DNA of 64,000 nucleotides from Haemophilus influenzae (GTDB lineage Bacteria; Pseudomonadota; Gammaproteobacteria; Enterobacterales; Pasteurellaceae), in NCBI GenBank assembly GCA_923172585.1, contig OV298644.1:1133427-1197426 (forward strand), written 5' to 3'. The position numbers and the translations under genes were made by a program. The notes under the pieces are model-generated. The model was not told the DNA's origin. It saw nothing but the letters and a program-made list of their open reading frames with translations, and did no database searches. Below, piece by piece: positions 23,029 to 34,590 of the stretch (its first letter is position 1; each line of letters starts with the position of its first letter).

Positions 23029-26000
23029 TTAAAAACTAAAACTTAGTTTTAATTCTGCAGTTTTTTGTTTTTCCGCTTGTTTCGCTTTTGTTAATCCGCC
23101 TATTAGACTTAATTTCACATTATGATATTTCAATTTAAGCCCTGCGTTATATTGCTGTTGGTTTTCCACGTTGTAAGCAAAATCATATTGATTTACATTA
23201 ATTTTTCCGCTGCCTTGATTTGCATCATATCGAGCAGACAAAATTGGCGTAACGGAAAACTCGCCTAAGTGATAAGTATAACTTAAATCAACTTGAGCAA
23301 AGGCTGTTTTGACAGATATTGGATTTACTTTAATGCGATCTTGATCTAATGCAAAATCAGCGTTTGATAAATAGCTATAACGCACGCCTAATATTGGCGT
23401 AATACCAAAATTGCCAAGATTAAATGCTTTGCCTGCGGTTAAACCAAATTGTGCAGTATGGCGAGCAAATTTCGCATTATTATTGGTTTGTAGGTTGCTT
23501 TGGAACTTGCCGTAGCCTAAATCAATGCCCAAATACCAATGATTATCCGCATAATATTTAGAATAGAAATTAACTTGTGCTAGAGTATTTTTACTGGTTG
23601 CCTTATCAAAGTTGTTACTATTGCGAACATAAGTAAACACGCCACCTAACTGAACATTGTTTGAGATTGTTTGATCCCAACCAAGTTGAGTTTGCGTACT
23701 TTTAGAACTAAAACGACGATATTGACTCTGAGGAATAATTTTTGTTCATTGAAGTATTAGATACCCAAACGTTATATTGCCCCTCGTTATTCATTTCTAA
23801 CTGGCTAATATGTTGAGAAACTGCTTTCCCCACATTTAATGCAACAAATTGTGCTTTTGCCCTTGCATCAGAAAGTACTGCATTTGTGTTTGTACTTGTG
23901 AGATGGCACAATGGTACTGTAGAACGATCGTTGCTACTTGTTGCAGCTGGTTCAACAGTTTGCGGATCTGAGCTAACACTTCTTCTATGTCTATTATTTG
24001 GCTTATTACTGCTTTCTGAATTAACAATAGGTTGAGTTGTAGCAGTCGTTGAATGCTCTGGTTTTTCCACTTCAGAATTTCAATTGTTTACTGTTATGCT
24101 TTCTGTCACTGGTTGTGCATCATTTGAGCTAGTCTATTTCGCATGTTGTTCAGTGTCTGCTGTTGTATTTGTTTCAGCTTGAGGCTAATTTATATTAACA
24201 GTCGGATCATTTTCACGAGCATGTTCTGCTTGCGTTTCAACTGTGTCAGACTGTTCCTGTTACTGAGACATTTGAGAAGTCACTTTAGTGACTTCTTGAG
24301 TTTTCACTGCTTCCACTTTAGCATTTTCTTCTTTTTGTACCATAGCAGTTTCTGCTGTTACAGTCGTTTGAGTTTCCTTGGTTTCACTTCCACTTTGAGC
24401 TACTTCATTTGTTAGAATGTTAGCTTAAACATTTGATATAGCTTCATTTGAAACTTCTCTATATTGAGCTATTGTCTCTGTTGCATCTTGCTAATTTTTC
24501 TCAAAAGTTTTACTTTCTTGCCTACTATTTTCAGCAACTGTTTCAATTGTCTCTGATGGTGTAACAAGCGCAAATGGTGGAACTGCTGCTTCATCAACAC
24601 TGGCTATTTCTTCATTGTTAATTGGTACGCTAGATACATCAGCTTGAATATTATTAGACATTGTGATATTTGTCGTATCGATACTTTGATTACTTTGTTC
24701 CACCTCTGAGTTATACAAATCGTAAAGTCCATTAACATTACGTAATTTATATTTGCAAGCACCTAAATCAACGGTATTCCCAACTAATGTTACATTCAAC
24801 TGATGTCTTTGAGCATTTGCAGCATCAATAGGTGTGAGTTCATTATGATTTGACTCGTCTGATAAATTGCCACTTGGAATGTAAAGTAACCGGTGGCGGT
24901 ATTGGTTACAACAACTATGTCGCCTTGTTTATTGGAAAGATCAGTTAAATAATAGTAAGAACCATTACCTCATAAGTTATTCACACTTAGCGTGTTATAT
25001 TTTGTCTCATTGTTTGAATTATCTGCTGAATTTAAATGAATATGCCCATTTGCTAGATCTAATTGATTAACGTCACTAGTTCCTGTTAAATGCCAATGGC
25101 TATTTACGGTTAAAATTACTTGGCTATTTCCTCTGCTTTGAATTGTACCGAATAAGTTTGATTTGATTTTTTCAAAGTTTGCAATTTCCGTTAAATTTAC
25201 ATATGCCGCGTACATTGGTTGCATTACAGTTATTAATGGCTTTATCGGATTACTTGTCATTAGTACAGGTCTCATAGCCATTATAGTAAGAACGTACACA
25301 TACGATATCGCCTATTTTATAGACAATATGAACTTGTGCTTTATTAGAAGCTGAGATATTTAACGTAATGTTTGCAAAATTCGACCTGATTAACGTAAGG
25401 TATTGCCAGTCACGTATCAATATTGTTGCTTTAGAAATTGCACTTAGTCCTGTCATCTTCTAATACCATTTAATTAGTTTCAGCAGAGTTATGATCTTTT
25501 TTTGTCGAAGAAATACCTGCGATATTTCTTGCTTACGGTATTGGTCTGCCTGAAAGGAATAATGTGCCTTTTTCAACCGTTAAATCGCCATTAAGGCTTG
25601 TACCGCCTGTTAATAAAAAGCGATTTTGATCACTATTGCCTTTAATAGTCAACATTTACATTACCGTTATTTTTACCCTCTTCATAGTTAAAATAACCAT
25701 TAAAGCCATTAATACGATCGTTGATGATATGGTTCATTACATAACTTTTGCCTTCATCGGAAGTTTTACCCATATATAGCCAATTTTCATTAATTTCGCA
25801 AGTATTGTTATGTAATTAAGAACAAATACTTGCACCTTTTCTTAACGCATAATAAGTGTAGTTTTCCAAATTGAAATAGATATGTCCTCCATCTTTAATC
25901 CGTTGAACGCCATAAGGATTATCTTCATCTGGTCCGTCTATATAATATGGAGTAATTGTATTTTGATCTGTAATTAGACTTTCTCCAGTAATCGTTATAT

Positions 26001-27657
26001 TTGAGGTTTTAATCTTATTATGATTAACTAATCTTGCACCATCATCAATATTGCTGATGTGATCAAAGGTTAGTCCATTACCGTTTAAGCCTAATCGACC
26101 GCCTCTTAAGCCAAAGTAAACTGAATTTGGATCTACTTGTTTATCATCATTAAGCACAACAGTTAAGCAACCCCTTACAATCTTTACACAAGAAAAAGCG
26201 TCTTGTCCTCAACCATTTGTTTGTTATTTTCAAATAACAGTACCATCGCAAACTTTTAGCGAACCTTTATTATCTCCTATTCCTTCAACAATTAATTTCC
26301 CTTTGCCAATTTTCGCTAAACGATCACATTGAGGATTATGCACTTTCCAAGTTACAGTTTTTCCTTCAGTAACAGATACACCTGCTCCTTTCCAAGTAGT
26401 ATTATCAGAAGTGCCTTTAACTTCATAATCGCCTTCAAAGAATAATCCGAATGCACCTTGATCGATATTATTATTTAAGATAAGCGTTCCACTCACTTCA
26501 AAAGTAACACTTTTACCGTGATTAGGTTTATCTTTTGCATCAGCTAAATCAACATTTAAAGATTTCTCACCTACCGTAATCTTATTTGTCTTACCATTAG
26601 ACGACTAACTATAATCTTTCTTGTAACAAATTAGAGATCCTGCACTATCTTTATCGAGAACATCTTTAGTACATTGAGATTTATAAACATTCCATCCTTG
26701 CCAAGATTTATTGTTATAACCCGACCAAAAATCATAAGACCCAAGAATAAGCCATTTTCCTTTTTCTCTATCATATACAAATAATGGGGATCCACTGTCG
26801 CCTAAAACAGTATAATTGGTAAGAGGATCTTGAGATAATATTCCTTTTGGAATGCTATATTCCTCTTTTGAATTGCCAAAACCAATAAGTCCATTATTCT
26901 CGTGATTTACTTTATAAGGTGTACCTGCAATACCATAGATATAGGCATCGTCAACCAATTTAAGATTATTATCTTCAACTTCATGATTATTTAAAATTAA
27001 GCTGTAAATATCTCCTTTTTTATAAATAAATTGACTACCACTTCCTAGCATTACAAAAGCAGAATACTTATTCTGATCATTATATGTGCTATCATCACTA
27101 CTTGTGGTTGAAAACGCTATTGGTGCAACTTCCGTAACAAATTTATCAAGGCGTGGCATATAGTAGTCTTCACGGCGTTTTTGAGTTTGATCTTCCGTAG
27201 TCACTCTTTTTCCATTCAATTTAGTAGGATAATCATTTTTCTCAACGGAAAAATATCTATTTTCTTCTGAAGATATATCTCGGTGTGCCTTGACATTGCC
27301 ATTATGCATATTGCCGTTTAAGTTACCAAAATGTAGTTCATTCACGCCGTTACTAACGTGTATTACACCTACTACATAATGTAGATTTATCAATCTGGCA
27401 ATGCGTTTATCTACATCTACTACGCTTAAATCAATCATTGGTATACCGTTATGTAACACATTGCCCAAAGCTTGATTATAATAATCCTTTACCAGCACAT
27501 TTGTTGCACCAACAGAAAACTTCCCTTTATTCTGTGCAAAATCACGCAATCTTTGATAATCCACATCGTCTCTGACTAACGCGGCTTCTCTATAAGGGGT
27601 TAATGCCTAGGCGACATTAAGTGCAATAATATTGAGTTTGAATGTTTTATTTAGCAT
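23029..27657 (-). pseudogene. iga: IgA1-specific serine protease autotransporter, decayed
   Basis: Iga1 cleaves the hinge of human IgA1 and secretes itself through its C-terminal barrel. The start MLNKTFKLNIIALNVA hits TAG at codon 16, inside the signal peptide. The protease domain is then open for 319 codons (26605-27564) and keeps the serine motif [18 protein letters not shown] and a histidine region. Passenger and linker pieces with many stops follow, including [20 protein letters not shown] and a long Glu/Thr/Val-rich linker. The last part (23029-23640) is an intact autotransporter barrel ending [10 protein letters not shown] count more than ten stops or shifts. Without signal peptide or linker continuity it cannot make a secreted protease. 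Confidence 0.93.
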
Positions 27658-27839
27658 AGAAGCTGTCTTTAGTAATTACGTTTAAAAAGTTCATTTAATA
27701 GTACACAATTTGATATACGGCTACAAGTTGATCTAAATCTCGGCTGTATTGCAATGATAGTATGCAAGTTGTCTTCATTTTTATAATGAGTGGGTTTTAT
27801 ATCATATATCGCTCAACACTTGAATTACATTTACAAGGT

Positions 27840-27852
27840 AATGATAATCATT
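27840..27852. promoter_or_regulatory. Fur-box-like site between iga and recF
   Basis: AATGATAATCATT equals the central 13 bases of the classic 19-base Fur consensus. It lies 183 bases upstream of the iga start, in a non-coding stretch between iga and recF. The surroundings are otherwise AT-rich with no gene visible. Confidence 0.5.
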
Positions 27853-27898
27853 TTTGAAATTCGCTAAAAAATTGGCGTATTTTTTACCTCACTTTTGG

Positions 27899-28978
27899 TT
27901 AATTTAAGGCGTTAATGATGCCATTATGGACAGAAAACATTTATTTGTATTCCACTTGCATTTCTTTCAGTTGTCTTTGAGTGATGGCGGTAACAAATAA
28001 TTGCTAACCGATTTGTCGTAATCGTTATGCTAACAAGGCGAGTTTGAATTGATCTAATTCAGAGGCAAAATCATCAATTAAATGAATACAATGGCGTTGC
28101 TTTTATTTCATTAAATGATTGCGCTGCGCTAGTCTTAATACACACATTAAAAGTTTAAGCTGTTCACGAGATAGCATATCTTCAAAAGGCAATCCTTGTG
28201 CTTTGAAACGAAAATTTGCTTTTTGAGGTCCAGAAAAGGTGTAATTTAAGGCACGATCTCGTTAAAAATTTTATTGAAGAATTTCATAATAAACAGCATT
28301 TTTTTCCCACCCTTGATGAAAGTTGACGTTAATTTCTAATTCAGGCAGAAAAAATTGGCAAGTTTGTTCAATTTCATTGCGTAAAGCTTCTGCGTAATCG
28401 GCACGTCATTGACTTACTTGATCCACAAGTTTGGCAAGTTCATCGTCCAAAATTTCCATGGCACAGTTAGGCTGATTTAATGCAGGGGCGGCATTTCGTT
28501 GTTAAAGAAATCGATTGAGATTGCTTCAAGCGCAATAGAAACTTGTTCGGCAATGCAATAATGCCCAATCTAAAAAAGCTCGGCGATGACATGGCCCATC
28601 ATTGAGTAAGGTTAAGCCTTATGCCGTGATAAATTGCATTGGCAGAAGATCGGCAAGATCGGAAATTTTATTGCCATCTTCGTCGTAAATTTTTACGAAG
28701 GTATTTCATTGACGCAGTTTTTGTAAGCCAACAGACCATTGATGTTGGCTTTCTTGGATTTGCCCAATTAGGGTAAAGTGCGATTCGTCGTAAGAAATGA
28801 TGCAGTTTATGACCGAACTTTTAAATGAACGTCCGTGACCAAGATAATAAATAGCTTCTAATAAGCTGATTTTTCCGCTGCAGTTGTGGCAGATTAAAAA
28901 GTTTAAGCAGGGATCAAGATTAAGATCCACTGCTGTTAAGTTACGAAATTTTTCGTCCAGTAATCGAGAAATCGCCAT
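27899..28978 (-). pseudogene. recF: Decayed recF
   Basis: RecF helps load RecA at gapped DNA. The N-terminus reads MAISRLLDEKFRNLTAVDL and contains the degraded nucleotide site ICHNCSGKISLLEAIYYLGHG, where the family has GNNGSGKT/S. A stop follows at residue 90 (28706-28708). Homology then continues in broken frames down to the recognisable C-terminus NGIINALN at 27899. The gene abuts the dnaN stop, as in an intact dnaA-dnaN-recF operon. With the P-loop altered and multiple stops it cannot be functional. Confidence 0.9.
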
Positions 28979-28979
28979 A

Positions 28980-30079
28980 TTATAAACGCATTGGCATAAT
29001 GACGTATTCGCAGCTGCTGACTTCACAGTTTTCAATTAAGCAACTGGAGAACGCATCTGTTAAAAGCATTCGCACTTGATTACATTTAAGTGCATTCAGC
29101 ACATCAAGATTATAGGTGACCTTAAAGCCCATTTGTAATTCTTCGCCATTGAAATTGACATCGACGATTTATTCCGATTCATCGTGTTCTGTGTTTGAGG
29201 CAGTAATTTTAAGCTGATTTTCCTTTAAATTTAAACGCACGCTGCGCGCTCGTTCATTAGATAAAATGGACGTACGAACAAAAGCCTGTTTCAGCATTTC
29301 GCAATTGCCTTCAACAATTTATGAGGCATTACGAGGCAATACTCGGCGATAGTCACGAAAGCGACCATCAATTAATTATGATGTAAATACCGCATTTTTT
29401 AAATGCACTCGTAAATTGTTGGTGCCAATTTGTAAGCTGCTGCTTCATCGTTTGTTTCTAATAAACGAACAAGTTCTAACACGCCTTTACGAAGTAAAAT
29501 CACAGAATGATTTTGTAATTCTAGTTCAAGTGAAATAGTACACACCGCAAGTCTATGACCATCTGTTGCCACTGTTCGCAATAAATTGCCTTCTGCTTCA
29601 CATTTCATACTATTTAAGAAGTAGCGTGCATCTTGGTTTGCCATTTAAACTTGAACGCACGCAATTAAACGTCATAAGATATTTTGCGGAAGAACAAAAT
29701 CCACTTCAGACTGCCAATCTGTGAGGTTTGGAAATTCTTCGGCAAGTTGGGTAGTCAGTGTAAAACGGCTACACTCAGATTGCAGTAATGCACGATCTTG
29801 TTAAAAAGTCACCGTGATTTTTGAATCATCAGATAAAGTGCGGCAAATATCTAAGAATTTTGTTGCTGGAATGGTAAAAGTGCCATTTTCAGAAGACGAT
29901 GAAAGCTGAGTTTGAATATATAGTTCAACTTCTAAATCTGTACCAGTGATAGTCAGACGATTGTTTTCAATTTGCAATAATACGTTGTTTAATACAGGAA
30001 TATTTGTGCGATTACTCAATATGCCACATACTTGTTGCAACGGTTTTAATAAATCTTCAATTGAAATGCTAAATTGCAT
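28980..30079 (-). pseudogene. dnaN: Decayed dnaN (DNA polymerase III beta clamp)
   Basis: DnaN is the sliding clamp of DNA polymerase III and is essential. The frame begins MQFSISIEDLLKPLQQVCG and is clearly clamp-like (VLNNVLLQIENNRLTITGTDLEVEL) up to a stop after KITVTF at 29801. It resumes with MANQDARYFLNSMK and VATDGHRLAVC, shifts again after LLETNDEA, and ends in a recognisable VIMPMRL at 28980. Substitutions, stops (for example AAA to TAA) and indels are spread along the gene. A working clamp must be encoded elsewhere in the genome if this sequence is faithful. Confidence 0.92.
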
Positions 30080-30247
30080 TGCGTTCTCCATTTATGCAGG
30101 ATTAATTGTATTTCTTGGCACCAATCATTTCTGGTGGGATCTGCCGAAGGCTGAGTTGCGATTAACTAGCGAAATTACGCCCTATAGTCACCTGCACTTT
30201 CAAGCATATAAAGGCAAGGTATTTGACTAGCGAATAGTTCTTTGCTG

Positions 30248-31648
30248 TTAAATATCATTTTCAATTTTAGATGATGAGGACAAAGTGCGGATTAAATTAG
30301 TTCAATCTTCTTGAATGCTAGTCTCTTGATATCAGAATTTTGTCACTTCTCGGTAAGCGTTTAATACGGTTATGTGATCACGATCAAATGCACGACCTAT
30401 TTCGGGCAAACTGCGATATGTCAATACTTTTGCTACTGTTTTAATAAATTTTCATGCTCGAATCACTAAAAGTGCACGACGTTCTCATTTTAATGCGGAA
30501 AACTAAATTCGATAATATTCAGCCACAGCTTTTCGAATGTATTGCATTGCTCACCAAGCGTTCTTGCAGAGCCATAATATGGTTTAAGGTCTCACGCACT
30601 AAATCAATATCAATGTCACCACCTTTCAATTGTTGCATTGCTTTCAATCGATTTAATGCCAAGGAAATTTGACGTACGTTGTTACGCAAGCGTTGCGCAA
30701 TCATGAAATCAAATTCTTCTGGCAAATTCATATCATCTTCTGCTGACTTTTTCAATATCATCACTAAGCGAACTTCAAGATCGAACAAATCTATGACTAT
30801 TATTAAGCCACAGGCAATACATCAATGTCACCGCCCTTGAAGTCTTGCAATTGCTTTAGGGTACACGATTTTAAGGCACCATCAAGTTCACGCACGTTGG
30901 TACGTAAGCGTTGAAAATATGAAAGGACTTCTTCTGGCAAGTTCATTTGTTTTTCATCGACTTTTTTAATAAAATCGCTACACGGGTTTCAAGATCGGGC
31001 GATACAATGTGTTTTAAGCCCCAGCCAACGTGATTTTAACGTTCTTCAATTTTTCAATATCTTGCATAAAGATCTGAAGTGAAGATAAAGCACTCGCGCA
31101 ATCAATTTATTGGCAAAAATGCTGTTGACAATGGCGTTTATCTATTGAGTTTTCGCTAAATAAGTGACGCCATATAAAAAGAAAGCATCGGCTGAAGGTT
31201 CGCCTAGTGCTTGAGCAAGTTTTTGACCGACTGCGCATACCAGTTGGTTCGATATACCTTCAACAAAGTTATCGAATAAATGTTTAGTATTGCGCTGAGA
31301 TGCAAATTTTACTGGCGTACTAGATTCAGTTTGATAATCTACCGCACTTTCTAATATAAGTGATGTATTTGGTGTAGTTTCCACTATTTTAAGTGCAGGT
31401 TTAAAACCTTCTTTGAAAGAAATACGCAGTTCATGATTTTGTGCAAGTGTTTGACAAATTTGCTGGATTTGTGCGAGATACTGAGTTTCCACCCAACCTT
31501 TCACAAACATATTAGAAGCATATAAAACAATGTGGTTATTTGATACTACATCAGCCTGTAAAGGACGAACCCTTCTGCTAAGATCGCTGGCTGAGACTTG
31601 ATCTTCAAGTTGTAACAGGCAAGTTTGCCAAAGATTTGAGAGAGTCAC
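30248..31648 (-). pseudogene. dnaA: Decayed dnaA (replication initiator)
   Basis: DnaA melts the replication origin and is essential. The N-terminal domain is well preserved (MTLSNLWQTCLLQLEDQVSAS...). The Walker A region reads FLYGVTYLAKTQ then stop, against GGTGLGKTH in the family. Most of the AAA+ core after it is missing. The lid region appears twice (see the repeat entry). The C-terminal DNA-binding domain is present only in pieces, including SLPEIGRAFDRDHITVLNA with the DnaA signature, ending near LIRTLS. Length, P-loop and frame are all lost, so it cannot initiate replication. Confidence 0.93.
30600..30996 (-). repeat. Diverged tandem duplication inside the dnaA pseudogene
   Basis: Two units of about 185 bases, 30812-30996 and 30600-30783, both encode the DnaA lid segment. 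The first reads DLETRVAILLKK.. through RLRTNVREL.. to FKGGDID, the second DLEVRLVMILKK.. through RLRNNVRQI.. to LKGGDID. By eye they share roughly two thirds to three quarters of bases. The normal gene has this segment once. Confidence 0.75.
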
Positions 31649-31841
31649 AAAAGGATCCTTGTAATTTTTGTAATAGAGAAAAGTGCAATAAAAATTGTGG
31701 AGATTTTACAAAAAATGCGTGGAAAGATCTTGTAAAAAATCCAAGTTTGGTCTTTCACTTAAGCAGATTATAGAACAGCAAAAGATGCGCCAGTAAGGTA
31801 TAGATATAGCATAAATAGTCCATCTGTTGTATTTTAATATA

Positions 31842-34577
31842 GAAATTCATTTCAAATTTGAAGGTAGAGTTTCATACTAATGATACGTAGCAAGTATAGT
31901 TACCAAAAATTTGAGTTGATTGACCGCACCTTGTGCTGATTGATGCACCGCTAGCCAAGTGACATAGCGATAGTTTAATAAATTATATACTCCTAATCTG
32001 AACAAAATAATTCTATTCAACATATAATATCCCGATACATCTAACATATGCCATGCCCGAGTAAGTTTTCTTGTTGATTTTACATTCCTTGAATTGTTAC
32101 CTAATGCACGTTTTCCTAGCAATGCATTTTGAGATTTTGCTTATGATTGAGTAAACATTGTATTTATTCCCCATGTATTAATTCGATGATCATAGCCTAA
32201 ACCAATGATATAACGGCTGTGTTGAATTGCATCAAATAAATAGTTGCTTACGGACGCTATACCAGCATTCATTTTTTGATCTTTAGCTTTTAATCGGGTA
32301 TAAGCAAATGTTACATCCCAACCGTAGGGAATACGTTTCCATAAACCATTAAAATATAATGGCGCAGTTTAATTACGCCAAATAATATTGCATTTTGTGC
32401 ATTATGATATCCATAATTGACCTTTTGATACTTCAATTTTTACTCAGTTATAAGCAAAGGCGATAAGATTGCGATAAGCATTACTAGAATGACTGATCTC
32501 AATATAACCAAAATCCCCTTTTAGAGCGAGACCAAACTCTTGGTTACGAGATGTTTCAGGCTTAAATTTACCTACATAAACATCGCTATCATTGCCACCA
32601 TACCGCCAACTATACATTTCAGCAAAACTAAGATTTCTAAAGCCACTAAAATGACTGATAACAAATATCAAGCAATTCCGTTAGTTTGATGACAAAACCA
32701 GTATTCCAAGAGAAATTTTTAAATTTACCTACACTAATAGTTGATTCATTAGCTTGCTACCATATACGCCATACCACATACTTCAACCTAAAACAACGGA
32801 TTTCTAATTCCAGTATGAAAGCGCGATAAGAAAGATTAAGCCATTCCGTTGGTTTAACTGCACAATACAGTCACTGTAATTAGAGGACTTACCTTTAAAA
32901 TTACCAACATCTAATACTAGAAAATAAGCTTTTGGTGTTGGGTATAAGTAAGGACCTAATTCTAAACCATTTCATATTGTTTTACCACGTTGCTCCGAAA
33001 TACTATTTGCCGTAGCGATAACACGTCGAGTTAAATAATCTTTATGCTGAAGTGCGGAAGTAAAGTCATCAAAACCAAGATTGAAGGCAATTTGATGAGT
33101 AAGCAAATTTTGTTGAATTTTTTTCTCTAAATTCGATTGCAACATATTATGTTTTTCTTTATAAACATTTCGATCAGAACGATAGTATGAATAAGCTTTA
33201 TCAAGTGTTGTGCGGCAATTCTTAGTTGAATTAGGATAAAGTCTGCAATACCAATGTTGCATATAACTGTCGAGTATGAAATTTTGTTGATTAGCACTTA
33301 ACACTGCATTGTCAATGATGCCCGCTTTGTTCTTATTTTCGTAAATATATTCAATACCTACACGCTGTTTTCTATGGTGTTCATCGAAATAAAGCCCACT
33401 TGCATATTTAAAGCCTCTGCCATCACCAATATGTTGATATGCACCATAATCTTGCTTTGGATAAAAAGGGCGACTTTGTAAATCCTTGTCTGCTGTTGGC
33501 CTTAAATAAGCGTGAAATGTCATATCACGGATATCAAATTTTTGTTGTGTGAATTCAAAAATACCACCAATATAATGTTGTTCAGAAAAATGATAACCTC
33601 CTCTTAAACACCAAAACTGGCTTTCATATTTCATTGGATTAGGTTTGTATACGGTTAGCCCCTGTATAATCTGAAACGCTTACGGTATCTTTTTGGGTGG
33701 ATAAATTCACAGATCGTTTCGGTGAATTTTTACACTTGTCATAACCATCTATACACTCATCTTCCATCACAAAGTATGCAGATTGATCCTCTGTTGTGGC
33801 GATTAATCGATCATAACTTTGCACGCCTTTTAATGCATCTTTATGGACTTGGGTTTCAATTGAATTTCGTTGAGTGTAAATTGCAACTCTTTCAAATCCA
33901 CTTTGTTTTCATGCTACAGCTAAAGAATGGGTAAAGCCTTTATTTTTGCTTGAATAAGCATTTTTAGTTTGAATTCCCCATGATTTGTCTCCTTCTAAGA
34001 TATCGGCTGCTGATTTGCTTTGAAATGTTACAGAACCAGCTAGTGCTCCATTACCATACTCAGAAGAACTCCCCCCCTTGCTTATTTCGACGGCCTTTAC
34101 ATTTTCATATTCAATTTCATTAATTGCACCAGTGCCAGAATATCCTGAACGAGCAACTAAAGGGCTTTGCACTACATAAGATTGCGTTTGAGGTAAACCA
34201 TCTACTAATAAAGCAACTCTATTTCTGTCCATACCACGAATAGAATATCCAGAACTTGCACCGCGACCTTGTACTACAACTGAAATCCCTGGATCATAGC
34301 GTGTTAGATCACGAATATTTAATACTTGTTCTCGGCTGATACTTTCACTAGTTTTGATAATTTTGCCAAGTCCAGTTACTTCATTATCTTTACGATCTCT
34401 AACTTTTTCTGCAGTGACTGAGATACTTTCTACTTCTGAATCTTCTGTACTTTGAGTGTCCACTTCAGATGATATAGCTTCTTTTGTATCTTTTATACTT
34501 TGAGTTTCTGCTTTTACATAGCATGAAATTAAAAGACAAGAAATAATACTTAGGCGAAAATAGGGTTTTTTAGTCAT
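31842..34577 (-). pseudogene. tbpA: Decayed transferrin-binding protein A (TonB-dependent receptor)
   Basis: TbpA is the outer-membrane channel that strips iron from host transferrin with TbpB and TonB. The start MTKKPYFRLSIISCLLISCYVKA is a signal peptide. The plug (34577 to about 34000) is intact, with NIRDLTRYDPGISVVVQG and YSIRGMDRNRVALLVDGLPQ. A TGA after HSLAVA (GGA to TGA) begins a series of stops and shifts. Barrel pieces include YFDEHHRKQRVGIEYIYENK (32972-33634), NLSFAEMYSWRYGG and GVYNLLNYRYVTW, and a shifted C-terminus ending EMNF. About ten lesions are visible. Confidence 0.92.
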
Positions 34578-34590
34578 TTTTAGTATTCCA

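Noticed and set aside
24143-24415. 90-codon plus-strand frame rich in Cys, Phe, Leu and Ser
   Set aside because: It is antisense to the repetitive Glu/Thr/Val linker of the iga pseudogene and reflects that composition.
27899-31648. Replication origin next to dnaA
   Set aside because: I saw no cluster of DnaA boxes or AT-rich unwinding element here, and in H. influenzae the origin, as I recall, is not beside dnaA. The dnaA here is dead in any case.
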